Shown in pieces: positions 27,183-36,732 of a stretch of DNA of 64,000 bases (positions within the stretch are counted from its first letter, which is position 1; each line of letters begins with the position of its first letter). The translations under genes and the position numbers were made by a program. Where the stretch lies: positions 1-64,000 of the forward strand of contig JAOAQX010000007.1 of NCBI GenBank assembly GCA_025210805.1, written 5' to 3'. The notes below the pieces were generated by a model. That model searched no databases and was not told the DNA's origin. It saw nothing but the letters and a program-made list of their open reading frames with translations. Origin of the DNA: Flavobacteriales bacterium. GTDB taxonomy: Bacteria; Bacteroidota; Bacteroidia; Flavobacteriales; CAJXXR01.

Positions 27183-27755
27183 TTAGTAAGCTAAATGTAC
27201 TTTAAGTGTAAAGTAATCATCTATCGTTTTATCTCCTAGGTTGTCAAAAAATGTTCCCGATCCGTATTTAATTCCATACTTAGTACGGTTGATTCTCAAG
27301 TTGGCGTTTGCGCCACCTTCTACAGTTCTTAGCACAAATGAAACTTCTTCTGTGTGCCCTTTTATCGTAAGATCCGCTATGATATCATAAGAGTGATCAT
27401 CTATTTTTTTCACGGTCTTGAAAACTAATTTTGACGTCGGGTATTTATCAACTCCAAAAAAGTCATCATTTTTTAGGTGTCCATTTAATTTATCAAGCCA
27501 TTCTCCTTTTAAATCTGTTGCATGAAGACTTGGCATATCAACTACAAAACTTCCTCCTGAAATACGTCCATGGTCCATTTTTAAAAATCCACTTGTTAAG
27601 CTTACTAGACCTTCATGGGCTCCTGAAAGCGATTTCCCATGCCATTCTATAGTGCTTTTTTCTGTGTTGATATTCTTTTTAACTTCGTGAGCTAAGGTAA
27701 TTTGATTAAAAAATAACGACATTATAAAAATCGCTTTAAAAATTACTTTGATCAT
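27183..27755 (-). CDS. YceI-family periplasmic protein
   Basis: A 190-residue protein with a signal peptide (MIKVIFKAIFIMSLFFNQIT, cleavage near LAHE). The body is the YceI lipocalin-like barrel: STIEWHGKSLSGAHEGLVSL, GGSFVVDMPSLHATDLKGEW, HLKNDDFFGVDKYPTSKLVFK and the closing DDYFTLKVHLAY. YceI proteins bind isoprenoid-like lipids in the periplasm, and in vivo substrates are mostly unknown. The length is typical. A -7 box TATATTTG lies upstream on the minus strand at 27801-27794, without a TTG at the usual distance. Confidence 0.92.
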   Translation of the reverse strand: MIKVIFKAIFIMSLFFNQITLAHEVKKNINTEKSTIEWHGKSLSGAHEGLVSLTSGFLKMDHGRISGGSFVVDMPSLHATDLKGEWLDKLNGHLKNDDFFGVDKYPTSKLVFKTVKKIDDHSYDIIADLTIKGHTEEVSFVLRTVEGGANANLRINRTKYGIKYGSGTFFDNLGDKTIDDYFTLKVHLAY

Positions 27756-27853
27756 TTGTGTTTGTTTTTATGTTATCACTATGTTTGTTACAACAAATAT
27801 AATCAAATATTTCAAAGTCAGGTCTTTTTTTTCTACTTAAAATAATCTTTTTC

Positions 27854-27886
27854 AAAAAAAACCGTATTCTCTCAATGAAAATACGG
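27854..27886 (-). terminator. terminator after trxA
   Basis: 10-bp stem (27886-27877 with 27871-27862, one mismatch) with a T-run on the minus strand (27860-27854). It lies 50 nt beyond the trxA stop codon. Confidence 0.7.
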
Positions 27887-27935
27887 CTTTAAAACACTAA
27901 AAAAATTAGTTAAGGATTTATGTGCGAGTTAAAAC

Positions 27936-28295
27936 CTATTTTTCTATTTTTAGTACGTCTGCAATTACTTTTTCAAGCTGAGCCTTTGGCAATGCTCCTG
28001 CTGCCATTTGTGGCTGATCATCCATAGGAACAAAAAGAATTGAAGGAATGGAACGAATTCCAAACATTCCAGAAAGTTCTTGTTCTTTTTCTGTATCTAC
28101 TTTATAAATATTGATTTTACCTCCATACTCATTGCTTAATTCCTCTAGAATGGGAGCAAGCGTTTTACACGGACCGCACCAGTCTGCATAAAAATCAATA
28201 ATACAAGGCTTATCACCTTCAAATTTCCAATCTTTATTTTTTTCAAAGTTAAATACCTTACTTTGGAACGTTTCTTTTGTTAATAACTCTGTCAT
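27936..28295 (-). CDS. trxA: thioredoxin
   Basis: A 119-residue thioredoxin with the redox motif ADWCGPCKTLAP and the cis-Pro loop IRSIPSILFV. It reduces protein disulfides in the cytosol; no signal peptide is seen from the chosen start. I chose ATG 28295 (MTELLTKETF) because it gives the normal thioredoxin length. A longer in-frame ATG at 28358 would add 21 residues unlike any thioredoxin and would start upstream of the -7 box TACCTTTG (28322-28315). Confidence 0.92.
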   Translation of the reverse strand: MTELLTKETFQSKVFNFEKNKDWKFEGDKPCIIDFYADWCGPCKTLAPILEELSNEYGGKINIYKVDTEKEQELSGMFGIRSIPSILFVPMDDQPQMAAGALPKAQLEKVIADVLKIEK

Positions 28296-28457
28296 GGTTC
28301 TAATTAATTTTTGGCAAAGGTAAAGGCTACCTTCACTTTGGTTTGTAACATAATACACGTTTTTGTCTAACTATTTTACCATTACTTACGTTTTGTACAA
28401 TTTAGGATCAAGAGAATATTCGTAATTTCCCTCATTAAACATAGAAACACCTCTACA

Positions 28458-30572
28458 ATGCAATTGCCTACACTAAAAGCATCGCTCAAAAAAAACTTTG
28501 GCTTCAATGATTTCCGACTACTTCAGGAAGAAATTATTCAAACTGTTTTATCAAAAAATGACGCCTTAGTTTTGATGCCTACTGGAGGTGGAAAGTCTAT
28601 TTGTTATCAACTTCCATCGGTCATTATGGAAGGGATGAGTATCGTAGTTTCTCCCCTAATTGCCCTAATGAAAGATCAAGTTGATGCTTTGGTAAGAAAC
28701 GGTATTGAAGCTCGATATTTGAATTCATCCTTAACAGAAAAAGAACAAAACGAAATTTATCAAGAGATTGATCAGGGTAAAATAAAAATTCTCTATGTTT
28801 CTCCAGAAAAACTCCTTTCCCAAGAGTTTTTCATGTATGCTAAATCGCTACCCATAAGTCTTTTTGCCATTGATGAAGCTCACTGTGTATCTGCTTGGGG
28901 GCATGATTTCAGACCCGAGTACAAGGATCTAGCATTATTAAAAAAACATTTTCCATCGGCACCCGTTATAGCTTTAACAGCTACAGCAGATCCCACCACA
29001 AAATCGGACATACTGGAGTTTTTAAAACTAGAAAAAGCGCGTGTTTTTGAATCCTCTTTTGACAGACCCAATATTTATCTTTCTGTAAAAAGTGGTAGAA
29101 ACAGAGTCAAACAAATTCTTCAATTTCTTGAAGAAAGACCCAATTCTTGTGGAATCATCTATTGTACCTCAAGAAATTCTACTGAAAAAATGGCCCAAAA
29201 ACTTCGCGATGCTGGGCTTAAAGCTATGCCTTATCATGCTGGTTTGAGCACGGAATTACGATCGGATATCCAACAAAAGTTTTTGCGAGATGAAATTCCC
29301 ATCGTTTGCGCAACCATCGCTTTCGGAATGGGAATAGACAAACCCAATGTTCGTTGGGTTATCCATTATAATCTTCCGAAATCAATGGAGAATTATTATC
29401 AAGAAATAGGACGTGCAGGAAGAGATGGAGCACCATCGGATACACTATTATTTTATTCTTATGCCGATGTACTTCAGCTAAGAAAGTTTGCAGAGAATAC
29501 AAATAATGAAGAAATCCTTTTGGCAAAACTCCAAAGAATGCTAGACTATGGAGAAGCTACTATTTGTAGAAGAAGAATTCTATTGAACTACTTTGGTGAA
29601 ATTGTTGAGAAAAATTGTGGCAACTGTGATGTTTGCCAAAGCCCTCCTAAACTTACCGATACCACCCTTGAAGCTCAAAAGGTTCTTTCTGCCCTCAAAA
29701 GACTTAAAGAAAAAGAAGCTACGGGTGTCGTGATTGATGTCCTCAAAGGAACATACACAAATCATGTGATGGATCACAAATATGATCAAATTAAAACCTT
29801 TGGGAAAGGAAATGATTTATCGTATCAAAAATGGCAACGTTTGATTCTTCAATTTATTCAGCTGGGTATTGTTTCTATAAGATACAAAGATGGACATGCA
29901 CTAGAAGTGACCACTTTAGGAAAAGAAATTTTGTTTGAGGGTAAAAAAGTAATGACACCTGTTTTTGAACAAGTTGCAAAAGTAAAACGAGATCAAAAAG
30001 TAAAATCTGATGCACAGAATGATTACGAGAAACTCTTTGAAAAACTCAGAAAGGTAAGGCTCAAACTTGCAAAAAAAGAAGATGTCCCGGCATTTGTCAT
30101 CTTCTCTGATGTGAGTCTTAGAGAAATGGCTAACTTAAAACCTATCACAGATAATGATTTCTTGGCAATCTCTGGTGTAGGACAAACAAAATTAGATCGG
30201 TATGGTTTTGACTTTATCGATGCAATAAAAGATTTTTGTGGACTAAAAAAATCTACCAAAGAAAAAACATTGGAACTGTATCAAAAAGGACTCGCTATAG
30301 ATGAAATTGCTAAGCTGAGAGGACTAAAAGACCTGACGATTTTTTCGCATCTCTGCCAGTTGTATCTAGAAGATGCTATAGATGATTTAGAAAAATATGC
30401 CAACAAGACTCTTATAAAAAAATGCAAAGAATATTTAGTCCAAAATCCTGATTTTGATGGAAAGCTCAAACCACTTTTTGATTTTTTTGAAGAAGCTTAT
30501 GATTATTCTGCCATCCGAGTTGCAATGACTTGTATTGTGAAAGAGAATATGAAAAACGCTCCCCGAAACTAG
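28458..30572 (+). CDS. recQ: ATP-dependent DNA helicase RecQ
   Basis: A 704-residue 3'-5' DNA helicase for recombination repair. Walker A is MPTGGGKSICYQLPS (around residue 40) and Walker B with the DExH box is FAIDEAHCVSAWGHDFRPEY. Helicase motifs continue to QEIGRAGRDGAPSD. The RecQ zinc module uses Cys in CRRRILLNYFGE and CGNCDVC. A winged-helix (RQC) region and an HRDC domain (LRKVRLKLAKKEDVPAFVIFSDVSLREMA) follow. A C-terminal extension after HRDC (residues about 600-704) has a helix-turn-helix-like look (LYQKGLAIDEIAKLRGL), as in long Bacteroidota RecQ proteins. Most residues look intact. Confidence 0.96.
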   Translation: MQLPTLKASLKKNFGFNDFRLLQEEIIQTVLSKNDALVLMPTGGGKSICYQLPSVIMEGMSIVVSPLIALMKDQVDALVRNGIEARYLNSSLTEKEQNEIYQEIDQGKIKILYVSPEKLLSQEFFMYAKSLPISLFAIDEAHCVSAWGHDFRPEYKDLALLKKHFPSAPVIALTATADPTTKSDILEFLKLEKARVFESSFDRPNIYLSVKSGRNRVKQILQFLEERPNSCGIIYCTSRNSTEKMAQKLRDAGLKAMPYHAGLSTELRSDIQQKFLRDEIPIVCATIAFGMGIDKPNVRWVIHYNLPKSMENYYQEIGRAGRDGAPSDTLLFYSYADVLQLRKFAENTNNEEILLAKLQRMLDYGEATICRRRILLNYFGEIVEKNCGNCDVCQSPPKLTDTTLEAQKVLSALKRLKEKEATGVVIDVLKGTYTNHVMDHKYDQIKTFGKGNDLSYQKWQRLILQFIQLGIVSIRYKDGHALEVTTLGKEILFEGKKVMTPVFEQVAKVKRDQKVKSDAQNDYEKLFEKLRKVRLKLAKKEDVPAFVIFSDVSLREMANLKPITDNDFLAISGVGQTKLDRYGFDFIDAIKDFCGLKKSTKEKTLELYQKGLAIDEIAKLRGLKDLTIFSHLCQLYLEDAIDDLEKYANKTLIKKCKEYLVQNPDFDGKLKPLFDFFEEAYDYSAIRVAMTCIVKENMKNAPRN

Positions 30573-30636
30573 TGTATCTTACGCCATGAAACTCAAAAAC
30601 AAAGTATAAACAACTCTTTTTCTGTAAATTTACTTG

Positions 30637-31149
30637 ATGAAACAATGGCTGATCTTTTTTTTAATCCTTCCAATGGGTTTGGCAAATGCACAACTTTTTT
30701 CAAAAAAAGAAAAACTCTATGATGCTGTTCTCCTAAAAGACAGCACAAAAATCATGGGAGAAATAACCTATATCTCAGATTTTATTCTTCACCTAGAACC
30801 CAGTCACAGTAAAGAAGATCTTACTTTTTTTAGTGATGATGTGTCCTATGTGATGATTTCCCCACAAAGTAAACCTATACTCAGAACCATAAGAGGTGAA
30901 ATTACAAATAACAAAAATGTATTTAAAAAACTAATGGAAAAAGGGGAAATTTTTGGCTTTACTTTTCTCTTAGGAAATGATACTATTTTGGATCACTACT
31001 CCATGGCTATTTCCGCCCAAAAAGGACATTTTGACCGCCATAAATACGATTATAAAGTGGAAGGAAAAACGATGGAAGAACGCCTAAAAAGCCTTGGAAA
31101 AGGTGGCGGATTTGCAGGTGCCGCCATCCTTTTATTAATCCTACTTTAA
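30637..31149 (+). CDS. exported protein of unknown function
   Basis: A 170-residue protein with a clean signal peptide (MKQWLIFFLILPMGLANAQ) and a C-terminal hydrophobic Gly/Ala/Leu stretch (GGGFAGAAILLLILL). The middle part resembles short beta-rich Bacteroidota envelope proteins (YDAVLLKDSTKIMGEITYI), which I cannot assign to a family. I use ATG 30637 over the TTG at 30634. It converges on the aminopeptidase with a 6-nt gap. Confidence 0.7.
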   Translation: MKQWLIFFLILPMGLANAQLFSKKEKLYDAVLLKDSTKIMGEITYISDFILHLEPSHSKEDLTFFSDDVSYVMISPQSKPILRTIRGEITNNKNVFKKLMEKGEIFGFTFLLGNDTILDHYSMAISAQKGHFDRHKYDYKVEGKTMEERLKSLGKGGGFAGAAILLLILL

Positions 31150-31155
31150 ACCTTT

Positions 31156-33660
31156 TTATTCCAAAATAAAATCTATTTCCTTGATAATATCTTGGTAATG
31201 TATTTCATCTTTAGATTTTAGGCTTTCCTTTATTCCCTTTAAAGTGTACGCAATAAAGTATTCTTGATTTTGAATACCATCTGCTTTGCAATTTCCTAAA
31301 AAACGGACTCCTTCGGCTATATAGCCTTTTTTCATCTTTAAAAGATACGCTTGATAGGCAGAATAATATTCATAATCCAAAGGGTATTTCTTTATTTTCT
31401 CTTGAAAATAATCCATATAACTTGGATTTATCTGCTGAGCATACACATAGGCCACCGCCTTGTTTAGCACAGGATCTAGCATTTTATCCCACTGCATAGC
31501 AAGCGCATGTGCTTCCTTTGGCTGTTGTTTGTAATAATATTTTAGAGCCACTTTTCTTACTTGATAATTAGGATCTTTTAAGGCATTTTGAAAAATTTCG
31601 GTTGTATAACGAGTAGAGAAATTCTTTTCTAAACACTTCAAAGCTGCTATTTTCACTTTGGGGTGTTTATCTTGCCTTGCCATATCAATAATTTTGATAT
31701 AAAACTGCTCTCTATCTTCTGGATTGATCACATCCATATTTTCTAAAGCATATTTTCTAAAATACCAGAAAAACTCCGAAAGTGCTTTATTTGTCAGCTG
31801 ATTAATATCTTTTGGCTTTACTCTAAAAACCCCTTCCAGAGCTTCGGCTTTAGCCAAAAAATTGAACGTTTTTCTATATTGAAAACTATATTCTTCAGCA
31901 GTTTTTGTTTGATCAATTTCTGCCAAAAGTGCTTTTTCTCCATCAAAATCTACTAAGAGGGGTTTTTCATCCATCATAAATACAAACTCTTGGTAATCCT
32001 TGGTCATTACAATATCTTTTCTTGTAATTCCATTGGCATGGTAGAGATCTATTTTTAATGGTAAACGATAAAGAGGATAGGTATCTAGTGATTGAGTTTG
32101 CTTCACTTTTACTGTAAGCGTTCTGTTTACAAACTCGTGTTCTACCTCTATTTCAGGATGTCCTTTTTGATGAAACCATTGGTGGAAAAACCATTTAAGA
32201 TCTTCACCACTTATCTCTTCAAAACACAATCTTAAATGCGCTATTTCTGTATTTTTATAAGCATATCTTTCTAAATAAAGCTGTAGAGCCTCAAAGAAAA
32301 TATCATCACCTAGATAGGTTCTTAGCATGTGAAGCACTCTTCCTCCTTTTGCATATCGGTGTCTATCAAATAGATCTTCGGGTTTTTCGTATTCCGCATT
32401 AATGATGGCTTCTCTTTTACTCAAAGCTTCTTGAAGATAATGTTCTAAATCTTGATGAAGATGATAATCTGCTTCCTGCTCTCCTTTTTTGTGTTCTAGC
32501 CACAGAAATTCACCGTAAGTGGCAAAAGACTCATTAAGCGAAAGCTGAGACCATGCTTCGCAAGTCACTAAATTTCCGAACCATTGATGAAATATCTCAT
32601 GAGCTACAAGATCATCAAAATCACTTCCTAAACGATGTTTTTCATCAGAATACATGGCATCATAATACACGATTGCTCCAGTATTTTCCATTCCTCCAGC
32701 CGTAAAGTCTCTGGTAATTACTTGTCCTAATTTATCCCAAGGATAAGGTGTTCCTAGCAAATTTGAAAAATGAGTAAGCATTTCCTGTGTTCTACCAAAA
32801 AACTCTTCGGTTCTATGTTGATATTGAGGTTCTACATAGTAAGAAATATCTTTTCCGTTCCAAGGTTTTCCTTTTATCAAGCTAAAATCACCCGCAAAAA
32901 GCATAGAAAGGTAAGGCGAATGCGGTTGTGAAAGCTTCCAATGTTCTATCTTTTTACCATTACTCAGGTATTCTGTTCCAAGATATGCTCCATTTGACAA
33001 AGAAGTATATTGGTTAGGGATTGTTAAGAAAATTTCTTGCGTCATCTTCTCATTTGGTTCATCTACTGTGGGATACCAGCAAGAGGATTGTTGTACTTCT
33101 CCCTGTGTCCAGATATGGTTAGGATATTCTCTATGATTCGTTTTGAAATATAATCCTAATTTATTGGCTTGGAGCCTAGCTGACTCTGAAGGCTGCGCTT
33201 GATATTCTATTGAAATTTTTGTTTGGCTAGAGACGTATCGAGGAAGCTGAATATGGAGTAAATCACCATTGGTTTCAAACTTGAGTTTCTCTTTATTAGC
33301 CGTAAAATACACTTTTTTTACCTTCAAACCTTTGGCATGAAGGTTAAAAGCGTTGAGCTCTCCACGAAAAGGTTTCAGGGAAAGATGAGCTATTCCATGA
33401 ATAATTTTTTGTTCCCAATCTAAATCAATATGCAGTTGGGTATGTAAAATATCGATGACTTTTTTTGCACTTTCCTGATGTTTTTTTACTTCGGAAATTA
33501 CATTTTCTTCCAGAGTCAGCTCATCAAAATTCACGACAGAGTCTGAAACAGCCATGTTCTCATGGTCTATATCTGTAGTCTTTTGAGCTTCTTTACTACT
33601 CTTACAAGAATGAAAAGAGCAAATTCCAGCTAAACTCAATAGGATTAAATAATTTTTCAT
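31156..33660 (-). CDS. M1-family zinc metallopeptidase (aminopeptidase N-like), lipoprotein
   Basis: An 834-residue M1 peptidase. The zinc site is HEIFHQWFGN, with the third ligand Glu 18 residues after the second His (SLNESFATYGE). The substrate-binding GAMEN box is seen as GGMENTGAI. The N-terminus has a signal peptide with the lipobox CSFHSC, so the enzyme is probably lipid-anchored and acts outside the cytosol. The C-terminal third is helical with HEAT-like repeats (KIAALKCLEKNF, YQVRKVALKYYYKQ). ATG 33660 is preferred over TTG 33666. It follows purN by 21 nt on the same strand. Confidence 0.94.
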   Translation of the reverse strand: MKNYLILLSLAGICSFHSCKSSKEAQKTTDIDHENMAVSDSVVNFDELTLEENVISEVKKHQESAKKVIDILHTQLHIDLDWEQKIIHGIAHLSLKPFRGELNAFNLHAKGLKVKKVYFTANKEKLKFETNGDLLHIQLPRYVSSQTKISIEYQAQPSESARLQANKLGLYFKTNHREYPNHIWTQGEVQQSSCWYPTVDEPNEKMTQEIFLTIPNQYTSLSNGAYLGTEYLSNGKKIEHWKLSQPHSPYLSMLFAGDFSLIKGKPWNGKDISYYVEPQYQHRTEEFFGRTQEMLTHFSNLLGTPYPWDKLGQVITRDFTAGGMENTGAIVYYDAMYSDEKHRLGSDFDDLVAHEIFHQWFGNLVTCEAWSQLSLNESFATYGEFLWLEHKKGEQEADYHLHQDLEHYLQEALSKREAIINAEYEKPEDLFDRHRYAKGGRVLHMLRTYLGDDIFFEALQLYLERYAYKNTEIAHLRLCFEEISGEDLKWFFHQWFHQKGHPEIEVEHEFVNRTLTVKVKQTQSLDTYPLYRLPLKIDLYHANGITRKDIVMTKDYQEFVFMMDEKPLLVDFDGEKALLAEIDQTKTAEEYSFQYRKTFNFLAKAEALEGVFRVKPKDINQLTNKALSEFFWYFRKYALENMDVINPEDREQFYIKIIDMARQDKHPKVKIAALKCLEKNFSTRYTTEIFQNALKDPNYQVRKVALKYYYKQQPKEAHALAMQWDKMLDPVLNKAVAYVYAQQINPSYMDYFQEKIKKYPLDYEYYSAYQAYLLKMKKGYIAEGVRFLGNCKADGIQNQEYFIAYTLKGIKESLKSKDEIHYQDIIKEIDFILE

Positions 33661-33681
33661 GCCCAAGATTTAGAAAAAAGA

Positions 33682-34263
33682 TTATTGGTTTTTACAAATG
33701 TATGATTCTATTACCTTAGGGAAGTGTTCATATTCGAGTTCATGTACTTTTTTAGCGACCACTGAAGCGTCATCCTCTGGAGAAAGTGCTGTTTTGGCTT
33801 GAAATAACAATTTTCCTTCATCATAATTTTCATTAACCAAATGAATACTAATCCCCGTTTCTTTTTCTTGATTCGCTACAACGGCATGATGCACATTCAT
33901 ACCATACATTCCTTTTCCACCATATTTTGGAAGAAGTGCAGGATGAATATTAATAATTTTATTGGGAAAGTTTTTAATGAGAATTTCTGGAACTTTTAAA
34001 AGAAAACCCGCTAAGATAATAAAGTCTATTTTTCGCTCTTTAAGTACTTGATGGAGCATAAAAGCCGTTTGAAATTCATTTTTTGGACAATAAAATGCAG
34101 GAATTCCAAGTTTTTTCGCTCTTTCGAAAACAAAAGCATTACGTCTGTTTGCAAAAACAACGTCTATTTCAATATTTTCTTTATCAGAGAAGTAATTTGT
34201 TATATTCTCTACATTGCTTCCAGAACCCGAGGCAAACAAGGCTAGTCTAATGGTGTTTTTCAT
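33682..34263 (-). CDS. purN: phosphoribosylglycinamide formyltransferase
   Basis: A 193-residue PurN that formylates GAR with 10-formyl-THF in purine synthesis. Visible are the phosphate loop ALFASGSGSNVENI, the NIHPALLPKYGGKGMYGMNVHHAVV region with catalytic Asn and His, and ETGISIHLVNENYDEGKLLFQAK with the catalytic Asp. Length and motif order are normal. It is separated from acpP by 124 bp on the other strand. Confidence 0.95.
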   Translation of the reverse strand: MKNTIRLALFASGSGSNVENITNYFSDKENIEIDVVFANRRNAFVFERAKKLGIPAFYCPKNEFQTAFMLHQVLKERKIDFIILAGFLLKVPEILIKNFPNKIINIHPALLPKYGGKGMYGMNVHHAVVANQEKETGISIHLVNENYDEGKLLFQAKTALSPEDDASVVAKKVHELEYEHFPKVIESYICKNQ

Positions 34264-34329
34264 TCTATATTTTTTGTATATTTGGCTTCAGAAATAAACA
34301 AGTGCAAGTTACGAAACTGTAGATTTTTT

Positions 34330-34359
34330 TTGTTCATTCTACAGAATTCTGTTTCTTTG
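34330..34359 (+). promoter_or_regulatory. promoter of acpP
   Basis: TTG (34330-34332), 19 bases, then TTTCTTTG (34352-34359), one mismatch from the TANNTTTG box. It ends 28 nt before the acpP ATG. A TATATTTG without a TTG lies farther upstream at 34277-34284. Confidence 0.55.
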
Positions 34360-34387
34360 CAGTTCATTAAAAACTAAAATAAGTATT

Positions 34388-34624
34388 ATGTCTGAAATCG
34401 AAGCAAAAGTAAAATCGATTATTGTCGACAAATTGGGAGTTGATGAAGCAGAAGTAACAGCTGAAGCTAGCTTCACAAACGACTTAGGTGCTGATTCTTT
34501 GGATACAGTAGAATTGATCATGGAATTCGAAAAAGAATTTGATATTCAAATTCCAGATGACCAAGCTGAAAATATTCTAACTGTAGGATCGGCTATCGAG
34601 TATATCAACGAGAACGCAAAGTAA
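34388..34624 (+). CDS. acpP: acyl carrier protein
   Basis: A 78-residue acidic ACP. The phosphopantetheine attachment site is in [18 protein letters not shown] (Ser37 by my count), and the helix [19 protein letters not shown] is typical. It carries growing acyl chains in fatty acid synthesis and also feeds lipid A. It is directly before fabF, the usual fatty acid synthesis pair. The long hairpin that separates them probably makes acpP more abundant than fabF, which is expected for an ACP. Confidence 0.97.
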   Translation: MSEIEAKVKSIIVDKLGVDEAEVTAEASFTNDLGADSLDTVELIMEFEKEFDIQIPDDQAENILTVGSAIEYINENAK

Positions 34625-34642
34625 GAAATTACCAGTTTTATT

Positions 34643-34691
34643 AACACCCAATCCTACTTCTTTGACAACAAAGAGGTAATTGGGTGTTGTT
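34643..34691 (+). terminator. hairpin between acpP and fabF, probable attenuator
   Basis: 10-bp outer arms (34643-34652 and 34679-34688) enclose a second stem (around 34653-34662 and 34667-34676) with an ACAA loop. A T-rich tail follows. It ends 26 nt before the fabF ATG, so transcripts passing it would be reduced. Confidence 0.7.
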
Positions 34692-34716
34692 ATTTTTAAT
34701 GAAACCTTTCGCATTT

Positions 34717-35967
34717 ATGGAACTAAAGAGAGTTGTTGTTACCGGAATTGGAGCCCTTACACCTATTGGAAATGATCTTCAAACATATTGGGATTCATTG
34801 ATCAAAGGAGTAAGCGGTGCTGCACCAATTACAAGATTTGATGCATCAGAGTTTAAAACAAAATTTGCCTGTGAGGTAAAGGACTTTAACCCTCTAGATC
34901 ATATAGAACGTAGAGACGCAAGAAAAATGGATCCTTTTACCCAATTTGCAATGGTGGCAGCTCAAGAGGCCATTCAAGATGCAAAATTGGATTCAGATGA
35001 GGGAATCAACAAAGACCGCGTAGGGGTTATTTGGGGTTCTGGAATTGGGGGAATTGAAACTTTCTACAATGAAGTATCTGAATATGCGACAGGAAATGGA
35101 ACACCAAGATTCAATCCTTTCTTTATCCCAAAAATGATTGCGGATATTGCAGGAGGAATGATTTCTATAAAATACGGATTCCGTGGACCAAATTTCACCA
35201 CTGTTTCCGCTTGTGCATCTTCTACAAACGCCATTATTGATGCCTATAACTATATTCGTTTAGGAAAATCTGATGTGATTGTTACAGGAGGTTCTGAAGC
35301 CTCTGTAAACCAAGCTGGAATTGGTGGTTTTAATGCATTAAAAGCACTTTCTACAAGAAATGATTCGCCAGAAACAGCCTCAAGACCATTTGATAAAGAA
35401 AGAGATGGTTTTGTACTAGGAGAAGGAGCAGGATCTATTATTCTTGAAGAATATGAACACGCTAAAAAACGTGGTGCAACCATTTATGCAGAACTAGTGG
35501 GAGCAGGGCTTTCAGCAGATGCTCATCACCTTACAGCACCTCACCCAGAAGGAGAAGGAGCTAAACTGGTAATGAATGAAGCACTTCGTGATGCAGGAAT
35601 GGATGCCTCAGATGTAGATTATATCAATGTTCATGGAACCTCTACTCCACTAGGAGATATTGCAGAATCTAAAGCAATAGAATCTGTTTTTGGAGCGCAT
35701 GCTTACGCATTAAACATCAGCTCAACAAAATCCATGACCGGACATCTTCTTGGAGCAGCTGGAGTAATTGAAGCTATTGCTTCTATTATGGCCGTAAGAG
35801 AAGGCATTGTTCCGCCAACGATTAATCATCAAACCGCAGATGAAGCTTTTAATCCAAAACTCAATTTCACTTTTAATAAAGCAGAGAAAAGAGAAGTAAG
35901 AGCAGCGCTTTCAAACACCTTTGGATTTGGAGGACACAATGCATCTGTAATTTTCAAAAAAATATAA
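34717..35967 (+). CDS. fabF: beta-ketoacyl-ACP synthase II
   Basis: A 416-residue FabF that condenses malonyl-ACP with acyl-ACP. The Cys-His-His triad is seen in VSACASSTNAI, VDYINVHGTSTPLGD and KSMTGHLLGAAG; the closing NTFGFGGHNASVIF is also typical. ATG 34717 (MELKRVVVTGIG) is chosen because the family starts there. GTG 34684 and ATG 34699 are in frame upstream, but the first lies inside the acpP-fabF hairpin. It is followed by rnc after 3 nt. Confidence 0.95.
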   Translation: MELKRVVVTGIGALTPIGNDLQTYWDSLIKGVSGAAPITRFDASEFKTKFACEVKDFNPLDHIERRDARKMDPFTQFAMVAAQEAIQDAKLDSDEGINKDRVGVIWGSGIGGIETFYNEVSEYATGNGTPRFNPFFIPKMIADIAGGMISIKYGFRGPNFTTVSACASSTNAIIDAYNYIRLGKSDVIVTGGSEASVNQAGIGGFNALKALSTRNDSPETASRPFDKERDGFVLGEGAGSIILEEYEHAKKRGATIYAELVGAGLSADAHHLTAPHPEGEGAKLVMNEALRDAGMDASDVDYINVHGTSTPLGDIAESKAIESVFGAHAYALNISSTKSMTGHLLGAAGVIEAIASIMAVREGIVPPTINHQTADEAFNPKLNFTFNKAEKREVRAALSNTFGFGGHNASVIFKKI

Positions 35968-35970
35968 ATC

Positions 35971-36732
35971 GTGTTTGACTTTCTGAAAAAAATATTTGGA
36001 AGAAAAAAATCAAACCGTGAGACAAACTCTCCCAGGAATTATCATTCTTTGGAGAGTTTTTTAATTTACATACTAGAAGAATCTCCAAATGATTTGATGC
36101 TTTACCAAAAAGCCTTTACACATTCTTCAAAAAGCAAGAACCCCATAGAAAACCTTGATAGATTAGAGTTTTTGGGTGATGCCGTTCTTGGGCAAGTAAT
36201 AGCCGTACAGCTCTATCATCATTTTCCTCATGTAAAAGAAGGAGATTTAACTTCTTATAGATCCAAATTAGTTAATCGGAAATTCCTAAATCAAATAGGG
36301 CTCAAAATGGGTTTTAAAAACCTCGCAATAGCTTCGGCTCAAGGAAAAGAAGCGAACTCAATTATGGGCGATATTATGGAAGCACTCATCGGTGCTATTT
36401 ATCTTGATAAAGGTTATGAAAAGGCCGAAAAATTTATCCAAGATTTTATCCTTACCGAAGTAGATCTAGATACGCTTCCTGAAGAAATCATTAGCTATAA
36501 AAGTAAGGTTATTGAGATGGCAGCTCAGCAAAAGAAAAAAATCAAATTTGCTTTGCTTTCCGAAACAGGATTAGAACATCAAAAAATATTTGAAATAGGC
36601 TGTCTTCTTGAGGGTGAAGTTTTGGCTAGAGCCAAAGCCAGTTCTAAGAAAAACGCTCAAGAATTGGTAGCAGAAGAAGTATATAAATCAGGAATATTAG
36701 AAAAAGAAAATCACAATCATGAGACTATTTAG
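35971..36732 (+). CDS. rnc: ribonuclease III
   Basis: A 253-residue RNase III. The catalytic signature is NLDRLEFLGDAVLGQVIA, the second acidic cluster is GDIMEALIGAIYLDKGYE, and a C-terminal double-stranded-RNA-binding domain follows (VLARAKASSKKNAQELVAEEVYKS). It processes rRNA and structured mRNAs in the cytosol. The start is GTG, 3 nt after fabF; acpP-fabF-rnc is a common bacterial order. The last 14 bp overlap the following lipoprotein gene. Confidence 0.95.
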   Translation: MFDFLKKIFGRKKSNRETNSPRNYHSLESFLIYILEESPNDLMLYQKAFTHSSKSKNPIENLDRLEFLGDAVLGQVIAVQLYHHFPHVKEGDLTSYRSKLVNRKFLNQIGLKMGFKNLAIASAQGKEANSIMGDIMEALIGAIYLDKGYEKAEKFIQDFILTEVDLDTLPEEIISYKSKVIEMAAQQKKKIKFALLSETGLEHQKIFEIGCLLEGEVLARAKASSKKNAQELVAEEVYKSGILEKENHNHETI

